Positions 1 to 6,723 of a stretch of DNA of 7,116 bases are shown in pieces. Within the stretch, counting starts at the first letter, position 1, and each line of letters opens with the position of its first letter. The notes beneath the pieces were generated by a model. That model had not been told where the DNA came from and ran no database searches. It saw nothing but the letters and a program-made list of their open reading frames with translations. The position numbers and the translations under genes were made by a program. Source of the stretch: Flavobacteriales bacterium (GTDB lineage Bacteria; Bacteroidota; Bacteroidia; NS11-12g; UBA955). The stretch is from assembly GCA_947464515.1 (NCBI GenBank), contig CANHXF010000085.1:1-7116 (forward strand), read 5' to 3'.

Positions 1-399
1 CCCCGTGCTTTGGTCCCAAATCAATTCTTCTGTATTTAATGTCTCTCCTTTAGTATTCAGAATCTCCACATTCCTTCTAACGATAACCTTCTTTTCCTCC
101 GCGTAACTCGCCCCATACTCCGCCGTTAAATAACTCTCCAAAGCCCCTTGTTTGTCGTAAAAATCAACCTTCAAACCCTGTTTCATCAAAACATAAGGAT
201 GTAATTTTGATTTGATGGCCGTTAAAATTGGACTAAAAACCCTTGCCCTCAATAAACCCGAATCGGTATACTCAATGGTCACTTTCTCGGCAAATTCCTG
301 GGCAGAAAACTCCTTATTCTTGTTTTTTATCTTCGATGTCTTTACCGTTTCCGAACAGGAAGCAAACAACAAAATCAAACACAAGAACCCCAAACGCAT
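1..399 (-). CDS. lptC: LptC, lipopolysaccharide export protein (N-terminal 133 residues, runs off window)
   Basis: The frame is open from the ATG at 399-397 to the window edge with no stop, giving 133 residues; LptC proteins are usually about 180-200 residues, so the C-terminus lies outside. The N-terminus is a short lipoprotein signal: R2, a hydrophobic run and an ASC lipobox with the cysteine at residue 15. The body carries features I recognise from Bacteroidota LptC: LKVDFYD, a LTAEYG segment, and a segment ending ETLNTEELIWDQ. In the known pathway LptC sits on the periplasmic side of the inner membrane and passes LPS from LptB2FG to LptA. E. coli LptC uses a transmembrane helix; here a lipid anchor is predicted, which would make it a possible Lnt substrate. 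The start follows two stop codons of the upstream gene directly, suggesting coupled translation. Family assignment is from motif recognition, without a search. Confidence 0.85.
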   Translation of the reverse strand, partial: MRLGFLCLILLFASCSETVKTSKIKNKNKEFSAQEFAEKVTIEYTDSGLLRARVFSPILTAIKSKLHPYVLMKQGLKVDFYDKQGALESYLTAEYGASYAEEKKVIVRRNVEILNTKGETLNTEELIWDQSTG

Positions 400-402
400 T
401 TA

Positions 403-1779
403 TTAATCGAATTTCCTACGCTGAAACCACATATCACCCAACTGCAAGCCCAAAGTGACATTGAAAAATTTCTCCTGTGCTAACCCATGATTGGTAGTTC
501 CGCGCTGAACATAATCTAATTGAACATGAACCAAACTCGTTAAAGAGGAATTGTCGTAATACCTGCGAACAATGGGAATACCAAACCCAACAAAAGCGCG
601 CTGCTGAATCAAAGGCACGTTACCCGAAGAAGTGTTAAACGCATATTGTGTTTCAGAATACACCGCACCCACGCGAACCGGCCACTGCATCTTTATACGT
701 CCCTGCACCCTCAAATCATTGGGATGAAGTGTAAACGTTACCCCGTAATCCTTACGGACATTGTATTTTCTCTCGGCATCAAAATAGATGACATCAATTT
801 TCTGCCAATTCTGCTGTCTGTAATCCAAAGCCACCGTCCATGCCTGACGGTATTTAAATTGATAACCCAATCCAAAACTATTCGGCAATTGAAACGATTT
901 TTTAGGCGATGTCAGATTCGTAATGGTATCAACCACAGAAATATACGAACCAAACAATTCCATCGTTCTAGTAAATCGCGTTTGCTCGCCCATCATCCCA
1001 GAGTACATCTGATAACTACCGCCAAAAGAGTGATACGTTGAGTCTAATTTGAAATCAACCAAAAAACCAACCTTCTGCTGAGTGCCCTTAATCAAAACCG
1101 ACTTTAAATCTTCCAATACATTCAAATTGGTAGAATCGGGTATGCTAAAGATGGTTTGGTCATTGAGCTGTCCAAAAACACGACCAATACTATAGCCCAA
1201 ATGCACGTGTGAACCCAAGCGAAACCCATTTGCCAACTCTAACATGTTTACCCCACCATAACCAGAGTGCGTCGTTTTACTGATAAACGGCGTTGAATCC
1301 GAAATGGCATATTTGTATCCTACAGAAGTAAGCGGCTGAAGAGAAATTGCCGAATTGATGCCATAACGCGTTGTTTTTATTCGCTTTTGCATCGCAATAC
1401 TATCAAAATAAGGAATCCTATGGTAGTAATTGTAAGTCCTAAATGCCAAATTAAAGTAGTTCATTCCACCACCGCGATACGTTTGCGTTTGATCTCCCGC
1501 CTTGATGGTGCTCGACTTAAACGATCCGCCAAAATCAAAAGTAGTAAAAAACAAATTTCCCAACGTTGCCGGATTCGACATCGTATAAGAATAAGCACTG
1601 GAACGGGTATGCAAATTGCTGCCGTTTTGAACCATATTCGTTCCAAGCCACTCGCCCAACCCGAAATTGCTATACGGTGAAAAAGTCAAATTCTGCCCCG
1701 ATGCAGACTGCGAAAACCCTTGAGAAAATCCCAAAGTCATCATTGCGATGATAAAAAGTCTGATGTTAGTGCGTTTCAT
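403..1779 (-). CDS. Predicted outer-membrane beta-barrel protein, FadL-like 'SPYSxxGLG' type
   Basis: This is a 458-residue protein with a Sec signal peptide: K2, R3, a hydrophobic stretch at about residues 7-19, and likely cleavage in the GFSQGFSQ region (residues 17-24). The mature N-terminus has SPYSNFGLG (34-42) followed by a NPATL motif (69-73), a pattern I know from Bacteroidota outer-membrane proteins often labelled FadL-like or 'hypothetical outer membrane protein'. The rest is rich in alternating aromatic and polar residues with Gly/Tyr/Phe/Asn strands, as expected for a beta-barrel, and the chain ends in RRKFD. The ATG overlaps the end of coaX by 14 bases; the basic signal-peptide residues support this start over Met13 or Met14. 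It lies directly upstream of lptC, so an envelope role fits. The transported substrate, if any, is unknown, and I would not assign a specific function. Confidence 0.75.
   Translation of the reverse strand: MKRTNIRLFIIAMMTLGFSQGFSQSASGQNLTFSPYSNFGLGEWLGTNMVQNGSNLHTRSSAYSYTMSNPATLGNLFFTTFDFGGSFKSSTIKAGDQTQTYRGGGMNYFNLAFRTYNYYHRIPYFDSIAMQKRIKTTRYGINSAISLQPLTSVGYKYAISDSTPFISKTTHSGYGGVNMLELANGFRLGSHVHLGYSIGRVFGQLNDQTIFSIPDSTNLNVLEDLKSVLIKGTQQKVGFLVDFKLDSTYHSFGGSYQMYSGMMGEQTRFTRTMELFGSYISVVDTITNLTSPKKSFQLPNSFGLGYQFKYRQAWTVALDYRQQNWQKIDVIYFDAERKYNVRKDYGVTFTLHPNDLRVQGRIKMQWPVRVGAVYSETQYAFNTSSGNVPLIQQRAFVGFGIPIVRRYYDNSSLTSLVHVQLDYVQRGTTNHGLAQEKFFNVTLGLQLGDMWFQRRKFD
1766..1779 (-). other. 14-base overlap of coaX end and outer-membrane protein start
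   Basis: The last coaX codons read CAT GAA ACG CAC TAA, and the outer-membrane protein starts at the ATG embedded in CATGAA, in a different frame. No Shine-Dalgarno-like sequence precedes this ATG. The arrangement is typical of translational coupling, in which ribosomes finishing coaX help start the next gene; that mechanism is inferred. Confidence 0.8.
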
Positions 1780-2479
1780 GATAAATTAAAGCATGCATCA
1801 ACCCATAATGTACAAGCAGAGGCTCCACAAATATCTTGGTTTTCTGTTGTTCCGCCAAGAATAAGGCATCGCCCCCCGTAATAAATACAGCCCCCTTTGG
1901 GTATTTTTCGAGGAAATGCGCAATTTGTCGGTGCGATTCACCCCAAACCCCTTGCTGTACCCCGCATAAAATACTCTCATTGGTATTGCGTCCTACCTGA
2001 TTGTCAAACACTTCATGACTTACCAATGGCAGTTTTCCTGTTTGTTGATGCAAAGCCAAATACCGCATATGCAACCCCGGCGAAATACTTCCACCCAAAT
2101 ATTCTCCTTCTTCCGTTAGCCAATCATAAGTAATGCAAGTCCCCGCATCAATCACCAAGCAAGCACCCGCCATTCCGTCACGACCCAATAGCCATTTTGC
2201 GCCCAACACCCCCGCCAATCGATCCGCGCCCAAGGTTTCTGGGGTTTCGTAGCCCATTTTTACCGGCAACGACATACTGCTACTGAATAAATGAACCGGA
2301 CAATCTAAACCCGTGAGCCATGGCACCTCTTTCCTAACCGTACTAAAAATACAACCTTTCAAACCCTGATCAACAAAATCCGAAACGTCATTATACACCC
2401 CATGAGAATGCAATATGCCCCCTTCGTTGAAGAGGGCATATTTTGATGCTGTATTGCCAAAGTCTATCGTTAGGTACAT
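1766..2479 (-). CDS. coaX: Type III pantothenate kinase (CoaX)
   Basis: CoaX phosphorylates pantothenate with ATP, the first committed step of coenzyme A synthesis in the cytoplasm. The 237-residue product has the family's ASKHA-fold motifs in order: the phosphate-1 loop IDFGNT at residues 5-10 with Asp6, ETLGADR at 81-87 (pantothenate-side GADR), the phosphate-2 motif VIDAGT at 109-114 with Asp111, GGSISPG at 129-135, and TGGDA at 201-205. Length is slightly below the usual 240-260, with no missing motif. The start is secure because the phosphate-1 loop begins four residues after Met1. The gene begins 16 bases after rny and its end overlaps the start of the outer-membrane protein gene, so it is probably co-transcribed with both. 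Type III enzymes are known to need a monovalent cation and to resist CoA feedback; that is family knowledge, not visible here. Confidence 0.96.
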   Translation of the reverse strand: MYLTIDFGNTASKYALFNEGGILHSHGVYNDVSDFVDQGLKGCIFSTVRKEVPWLTGLDCPVHLFSSSMSLPVKMGYETPETLGADRLAGVLGAKWLLGRDGMAGACLVIDAGTCITYDWLTEEGEYLGGSISPGLHMRYLALHQQTGKLPLVSHEVFDNQVGRNTNESILCGVQQGVWGESHRQIAHFLEKYPKGAVFITGGDALFLAEQQKTKIFVEPLLVHYGLMHALIYHETH

Positions 2480-2495
2480 CGTACCGAAGATTATT

Positions 2496-4037
2496 TTATT
2501 TTGCGATTCCCACAGCGCGCTTCTCGCGAATCACCGTGATTTTTACCTGTCCAGGATAACGCATCTCTGTCATGATACGGTTCGATAACTCAAATGCCAA
2601 CGTATCTGCATTTTCATCGTTCGATTTTTCCGCCGCCATGATGATACGCAACTCTCTGCCCGCCTGAATCGCATAAGCCTTCTCAACACCAGGATAACTC
2701 AAAGCCATGGCCTCCATTTCTTTGATACGCTCCACATATTGGTCATCGCCTCTACGTGCGCCAGGTCTAGAACCAGAAATCGCATCGCAAGCCTGAATCA
2801 CCGGACTCAATAAAGAAGTCATCTCGATCTCGTCGTGGTGAGCTCCAACTGCATTGATTACCTCAGGATGCTCGCCGTACTTTTCACAAATTTTCATACC
2901 CAACAAAGCGTGTGGAGTCTCCTCGTCGTTATCTGGACATTTTCCAATATCGTGTAACAAACCAGCACGTTTCGCCAACTTCACGTTCAAGCCCATTTCC
3001 GCAGCCATCGTAGCACACAAACGCGCCACTTCTCTACTGTGCTTCAACAAATTCTGTCCGTATGAACTTCTAAAGCGCATCCGACCCACGTAGCGGATCA
3101 ATTCAGGATGCAACCCTGTAATACCCAAATCAACCACGGTGCGCTCTCCCCACTCAACCACTTCCTCTTCCACCTGTTTCTTCACTTTTTCCACCACTTC
3201 CTCAATGCGAGCAGGGTGAATCCTACCATCGCGGATCAAACGCTCCAACGATACACGGGCAATTTCCCTGCGAATTGGATCGTAACAACTCAATACGATG
3301 GTCTCCGGGGTGTCGTCAATCAAAATTTCCACGCCCGTAGCCGCTTCAAATGCCTTGATATTTCTTCCCTCTCTACCAATAATTCTACCCTTCGCATCGT
3401 CGCTTTCCAAAGGAAAACTTGTAACCGTATTGTCGATCGCAGTTTCAGCAGCCGTCCTTTGAATGGTCTGCAAAACGATACGCTTCGCCTCACGTGTAGC
3501 ACTCAATTTGGCCTCCTCAACGATGATCTTAGCCAACGTCAAACCTTCCGTATGCGACTGCACCTTGATGTTCTCCAACATTTGGGTTTTGGCGTCCGTG
3601 GCAGATAAACCCGCCACTTTTTCCAATTGCAACAACTGCTGCTCCCTTAACTGCTGAACTTCGCGCTCTTTTAGTTTATAGGCTTCTATTTGGGCATCCA
3701 AACGCTCACGCGATTTGGTCATTTCCTCCTCTTTTGCCTTGTTTGCGCGAATCTTATCGTCCAAAGATTGCTCTTTCTGTTTGATGCGATTTTCGCTGTT
3801 ACCCAACTCATTGCTTCTGCGGTTGGTTTCTTGCTCGTAATCAGAACGAAGTTGCATGTACTTCTCCTTCGCTTCTAAAATCCGATCCTTCTTGATGTTC
3901 TCGCCCTGTAATTTGGCTTCTTCAATGATGCTTTGTTTGTCTTTCTCAAGCTGTGTTTTGCGCATCGCTACAAACACAACATATCCAAGGGCCAATCCCA
4001 CAATGAGAGCGGCGAGGATAAATACGATGTTTTCCAT
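2496..4037 (-). CDS. rny: Ribonuclease Y
   Basis: RNase Y is a membrane-anchored endoribonuclease that starts mRNA decay. The 513-residue protein, close to the usual length of about 520, shows the complete architecture. There is one N-terminal transmembrane helix (about 4-24), a long charged coiled coil (about 28-145), a KH RNA-binding domain around 210-270 with the GxxG loop GREG at 221-224, and an HD metal-dependent phosphohydrolase domain. In the HD domain I see His333 (LKHSRE), the His362-Asp363 doublet in LLHDIGK, His400-His401 in AHHDEIE, and Asp418 in QACDAISGSRPGARR. The C-terminus ends in a conserved MRYPGQVKITVIRE segment. The start is supported because the membrane helix begins immediately after it. 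It follows zapA by 61 bases, a leader holding a possible hairpin, and precedes coaX by 16. All catalytic residues appear intact. Confidence 0.98.
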   Translation of the reverse strand: MENIVFILAALIVGLALGYVVFVAMRKTQLEKDKQSIIEEAKLQGENIKKDRILEAKEKYMQLRSDYEQETNRRSNELGNSENRIKQKEQSLDDKIRANKAKEEEMTKSRERLDAQIEAYKLKEREVQQLREQQLLQLEKVAGLSATDAKTQMLENIKVQSHTEGLTLAKIIVEEAKLSATREAKRIVLQTIQRTAAETAIDNTVTSFPLESDDAKGRIIGREGRNIKAFEAATGVEILIDDTPETIVLSCYDPIRREIARVSLERLIRDGRIHPARIEEVVEKVKKQVEEEVVEWGERTVVDLGITGLHPELIRYVGRMRFRSSYGQNLLKHSREVARLCATMAAEMGLNVKLAKRAGLLHDIGKCPDNDEETPHALLGMKICEKYGEHPEVINAVGAHHDEIEMTSLLSPVIQACDAISGSRPGARRGDDQYVERIKEMEAMALSYPGVEKAYAIQAGRELRIIMAAEKSNDENADTLAFELSNRIMTEMRYPGQVKITVIREKRAVGIAK

Positions 4038-4048
4038 TTTGTGTTATT

Positions 4049-4072
4049 CCTTTCGTTTATGTTCCCGAAAAG
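4049..4072 (-). promoter_or_regulatory. Possible hairpin in the rny leader overlapping an SD-like AAAGGA
   Basis: In the 61-base zapA-rny gap, the RNA sense strand contains CTTTTCG (4072-4066), a 10-base loop, then CGAAAGG (4055-4049). They can pair over seven positions, one a G-T wobble. The right arm includes most of AAAGGA, the only Shine-Dalgarno-like sequence in the window, which lies about 10 bases before the rny ATG. There is no U-tract after it, so it does not look like an intrinsic terminator. The stem is short and could be chance; Bacteroidota also use Shine-Dalgarno pairing little. Confidence 0.25.
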
Positions 4073-4098
4073 CACACAGTTACCAATGACAACAACAA

Positions 4099-4383
4099 TT
4101 ACGCGTATAAAACCTTCTCTATCGCCAACAACTCTTGTTCTACAAGCTCATCAACTCCGCGATGGTTCTTACTATGTCGTACCACTTCACCCGCCAAATC
4201 CAATGCCGCCCACGAAAGACGATCTATGGGTTCTTGCGCATTAAAATTCTTAAATGCGTTAACGCGTTGGTTTAGTACCTGGGCCGACAGTCGCACATCC
4301 TCCTCATCTTTTACCGCAACACGCAACCGCAATGCGCGATTATCGATGTTGACGTTGATGAGAATGCTATCCGTAGGCTCCAT
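4099..4383 (-). CDS. zapA: Cell division protein ZapA
   Basis: ZapA binds and cross-links FtsZ filaments at the division site in the cytoplasm. The product has 94 residues, normal for the family. It shows an N-terminal beta-rich part with INVNIDNRALRLRV (about 9-22), a segment DVRLSAQVLNQRV (29-41) corresponding to the family's region before the long helix, and LSWAALDLAGEV (56-67), the counterpart of the ZapA 'aaLnla' signature. A charged C-terminal helix follows, expected to form the dimer and tetramer coiled coil. It starts 10 bases after a small coiled-coil gene and is followed by rny. Assignment is from the motif pattern and size; the sequence is divergent, as Bacteroidota ZapA proteins generally are. 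Confidence 0.88.
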   Translation of the reverse strand: MEPTDSILINVNIDNRALRLRVAVKDEEDVRLSAQVLNQRVNAFKNFNAQEPIDRLSWAALDLAGEVVRHSKNHRGVDELVEQELLAIEKVLYA

Positions 4384-4393
4384 TTAATTGTTA

Positions 4394-4687
4394 TTATTCG
4401 TTCAGTAAATCTATGCACTTATCGATATCTCTTACCAATTCATTGATCTTGATTTTTAAATCGTGAACATCCGCATTGGCACTAGACATTTCTTTTGCAA
4501 GTTTAATCATTTTATTCTCTTCTTTTAACTCATAGAGCGCATTTTTTTGCAATTCTATCGTTTTTTGAAGTTCCACAAGTTGCTGGGTTAAATTTTCATT
4601 ATTTCCTCGCAATTGCTTGTTTTCCAATGATATCGCCTCTACCGATTCCCTGATTTTTACCAGACGTTGATGGAGTAGATTCGACAT
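4394..4687 (-). CDS. Small coiled-coil protein next to zapA, function unknown (ZapB-like in form)
   Basis: This 97-residue protein has no transmembrane helix or signal peptide. It is almost entirely predicted helix: Leu and Ile recur in heptad spacing from LLHQRLVKI (4-12) through LKEENKMIKLAK (54-65), and a second helical part ends in INELVRDIDKCIDLLNE (81-97). I recognise the type as a conserved Bacteroidota hypothetical encoded directly before zapA. Its size and single coiled-coil build resemble ZapB, the coiled-coil partner of ZapA in gammaproteobacteria, but I see no clear sequence similarity to ZapB, so a division role is an inference from position. Only 10 bases separate it from zapA. 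The ATG is four bases downstream of a promoter element, so the message probably has almost no leader. It appears to be the first gene of the downstream transcription unit. Confidence 0.8.
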   Translation of the reverse strand: MSNLLHQRLVKIRESVEAISLENKQLRGNNENLTQQLVELQKTIELQKNALYELKEENKMIKLAKEMSSANADVHDLKIKINELVRDIDKCIDLLNE

Positions 4688-4691
4688 ATTA

Positions 4692-4699
4692 CAAAGATA
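4692..4699 (-). promoter_or_regulatory. Bacteroidota-type -7 promoter element TATCTTTG
   Basis: The minus strand reads TATCTTTG, an exact match to the TAnnTTTG -7 consensus of the Bacteroidota primary sigma factor. It lies in the largest intergenic gap, immediately upstream of the coiled-coil gene. No good TTTG or TTG -33 element is present at the usual 19-21 base spacing. The element ends four bases before the ATG, so transcription should start at or very near the start codon. The same 8-base pattern also occurs by chance inside genes (873-880, 1536-1543 and 6778-6785), so position is the main support. Confidence 0.6.
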
Positions 4700-4702
4700 C
4701 GA

Positions 4703-4714
4703 GAATTTTAATTC
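4703..4714. repeat. 12-base palindrome beside the promoter element
   Basis: The sequence GAATT-TT-AATTC is a perfect 5-base inverted repeat with a two-base centre, three bases upstream of TATCTTTG and inside the promoter spacer. It could be a repressor operator, but an A/T-rich palindrome of this length is easily found by chance. Confidence 0.2.
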
Positions 4715-4762
4715 CTATTTTCCGCCCCAATCCCACAATCAGTGTCAACAAAACAATCTTCG

Positions 4763-6706
4763 TTAGAACTGCTTCTGTTTTCGGTTATACCACGATAAAA
4801 ACAACATCGACAATACCAGAATTGCCAGAATTTTCCCATCCCCCAATCGGTTGTAAACGGTTCGATATTGATTCAAATAAATGGTTTGCGACAACGCGAG
4901 TTGCGTTCCCACTTGGGTGATTTTCGTTGCACCTAAACTGTTATCTTCCAGCTTATTGCCGTATTTGATTCCCAAAATATTCCATTCATAGGATCTCTTG
5001 GATCCACTTTCACCCGCGGAAAAGAAACCATCATCCAGGTGTTTATTCAATGCCACCTCTGCCGATCTTTCATCCCTGCCTTGATACCAACCCGAGCGCA
5101 TCGTAGTATTTCCCAACGGATCAATAAAGCCAGAAATCCCCGTATTTGCACTTCTAACCACCCACTTTCTCTGTTCGATGGCCCTTAACTTGGCATACGA
5201 AAAATGCTGCTTATGTCCAGGCGTATTGTTCCACCAAGCATCATTGGTAATTACAGCCAACCAAGACGCACCGTCCTTTACATATTCACTCACGTAATCG
5301 CCGTAAATGCTTTCGTAACAAATGATTGGAGCAACCTTTGAATTACTCACGCCCAACGCCTTAGCCGTCGCATTTTTACCCAACGTACCCGATGCCGAAT
5401 TCTCATCCAGCGAAATTGCCAAACGCTCCAAAAAGGGCAAAACCGTCACAAATGGCAACTGCTCCGTACCCGGAACCAACTTCGATTTGTGGTAAAATTG
5501 AATATCGCCGGTAGCCATAGAGCCACGTAATCGTTCATGTTTAAACGGATCGCTACCAATAGGATGTATCGACAACTCAGGTTGAATCCACAACGCCGAA
5601 TTATGCAGCGTATACCAATATTCTAGATTGCTACTCTGCCTTGCCGCCACATCGGGTTTTCCCTTTCCCATCCATGAATACCAATGAATCATGTTTGAGC
5701 CAATTAACATCGACGGTGGTCCGGCCGCACGAGAATGGTTCAATGAAGAGTCCCCCGCAGCGTTATCTGCAGGACCATTTTTGAGCCAATGATGCATCAA
5801 ATAAGAGACCTGCATGTCTTGGGCTGGCGAGCCGACATCGATATTCCCAACCAAAGAAGTTTCCGGCCACAAAATACAATCCGCTGGGCCAGCACTGTCC
5901 GACGTCTTCGCCATATCCCTCACCATTTGCATCGGATCTAAAACAAACTTCTCGTCGTAAGGATCATAATTGGGCTGAATCGCCACCACCCTATACGGCT
6001 GCTTCAACTTGCTCTTTTTTTGATAAACAAAATCCGATGCGAGCTGTCCCAATAGAACACTCAATAATCCAAACACAGAAACAATTCCTATAGGCAAACG
6101 GAATCGCATGATCCAACTCCTTTTCGCATTCGACTGATCATTCATCAGCGCATGGTACACTAAAACATTCACCGATAAAATCAAGGCCGTGCCTCCCAAA
6201 GTTCCGGTGATTTCGTACCACTGTACATACCAAGGCATGCCACTGAATGCGTTGCCTAATGTCAACCATGGCCACGACAAATCCCATCGATGATGGCCGT
6301 ATTCATAAAGTAACCAAAGTGCAATAAATAGCCATTTAGCATCCCAAATGAACCACTTTTTTCTCTGTAACCATCTACTTAGTCCAAATGGGAGATACAT
6401 CAACATAGAATTCAAAATCAACATGGCAATCGCCCCAACATCTGAAGCAAACCAAACCCACCACGTAGTTGAAATGTTCCATAGCATCAAAGCCAAAAAC
6501 AAGACGCCGAAATTCTTCCCTTTGCTCGTGCTCCGACCCCATTCGGCCAGATAAAAAAACGGGACAAATGCAATAAAAACCAACGGCGTAAATGGCATCG
6601 GCTCCCATGCCAACCAAAAGAGTAAAGCCGGTAAAAAAACACAAACTATCAATTTTAGTCGGTTGAATTTCACATCCGCTGTTCTATCATTTTGTGTAGC
6701 TTCCAT
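4763..6706 (-). CDS. lnt: Apolipoprotein N-acyltransferase (Lnt), enlarged
   Basis: Lnt adds the third acyl chain to the N-terminal cysteine of lipoproteins, on the periplasmic face of the inner membrane. The N-terminal part has several hydrophobic helices (about 18-35, 40-55, 66-85, 92-108, 122-137, 168-186, 204-222). It includes WPWLTLGNAF (145-154) and WYEITGTLGG (163-172), typical of the family. The nitrilase-type domain follows, with QPNYDPYDEKF (244-254) and a complete catalytic triad: Glu282 in WPETS, Lys407 in YHKSKLVP, and Cys463 in IICYES. Glu415 lies eight residues after the lysine, as Glu343 does in E. coli. A last membrane helix lies near 625-640. At 647 residues it is much longer than E. 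coli Lnt (512). The extra length falls between Glu282 and Lys407 and after about residue 540. It begins 17 bases after rsmI and probably shares its transcript. Confidence 0.96.
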   Translation of the reverse strand: MEATQNDRTADVKFNRLKLIVCVFLPALLFWLAWEPMPFTPLVFIAFVPFFYLAEWGRSTSKGKNFGVLFLALMLWNISTTWWVWFASDVGAIAMLILNSMLMYLPFGLSRWLQRKKWFIWDAKWLFIALWLLYEYGHHRWDLSWPWLTLGNAFSGMPWYVQWYEITGTLGGTALILSVNVLVYHALMNDQSNAKRSWIMRFRLPIGIVSVFGLLSVLLGQLASDFVYQKKSKLKQPYRVVAIQPNYDPYDEKFVLDPMQMVRDMAKTSDSAGPADCILWPETSLVGNIDVGSPAQDMQVSYLMHHWLKNGPADNAAGDSSLNHSRAAGPPSMLIGSNMIHWYSWMGKGKPDVAARQSSNLEYWYTLHNSALWIQPELSIHPIGSDPFKHERLRGSMATGDIQFYHKSKLVPGTEQLPFVTVLPFLERLAISLDENSASGTLGKNATAKALGVSNSKVAPIICYESIYGDYVSEYVKDGASWLAVITNDAWWNNTPGHKQHFSYAKLRAIEQRKWVVRSANTGISGFIDPLGNTTMRSGWYQGRDERSAEVALNKHLDDGFFSAGESGSKRSYEWNILGIKYGNKLEDNSLGATKITQVGTQLALSQTIYLNQYRTVYNRLGDGKILAILVLSMLFLSWYNRKQKQF

Positions 6707-6723
6707 CGTAAAAAATGAAATTA

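Noticed and set aside
873..880. TAGTTTTG promoter-like match inside the outer-membrane protein gene (others at 1536-1543 and 6778-6785)
   Set aside because: These are internal to genes and occur about as often as expected by chance for this pattern. None lies before a gene start.
646..1041. A 131-codon plus-strand frame antisense to the outer-membrane protein gene
   Set aside because: It sits entirely within a gene with a clear signal peptide and barrel-like composition. The translation is rich in Arg, His and Ile with no recognisable domain.
3108..3608. A 166-codon plus-strand open frame antisense to rny
   Set aside because: It lies wholly inside the well-supported rny gene, its translation is low in recognisable motifs and has odd Cys/His/Phe composition, and it has no promoter. 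It is a shadow frame.
4038..4098. 6S RNA gene after zapA, as in gammaproteobacteria
   Set aside because: The gap is only 61 bases, too short for a 6S RNA of roughly 180 bases, and I see no matching long hairpin with a central bubble.
4038..4098. A separate promoter for rny (TAACTGTG resembles TAnnTTTG)
   Set aside because: It has one mismatch in the TTTG core and no convincing -33 element, so read-through from zapA is the simpler explanation.
4743..4748. TTGACA on the minus strand as a sigma-70 -35 box
   Set aside because: No TATAAT-like box follows at about 17 bases, and Bacteroidota primary promoters do not use this consensus.
6375..6644. An 89-codon minus-strand frame inside lnt
   Set aside because: It is an alternative frame of the hydrophobic N-terminal part of Lnt, whose own frame carries the full family signature.
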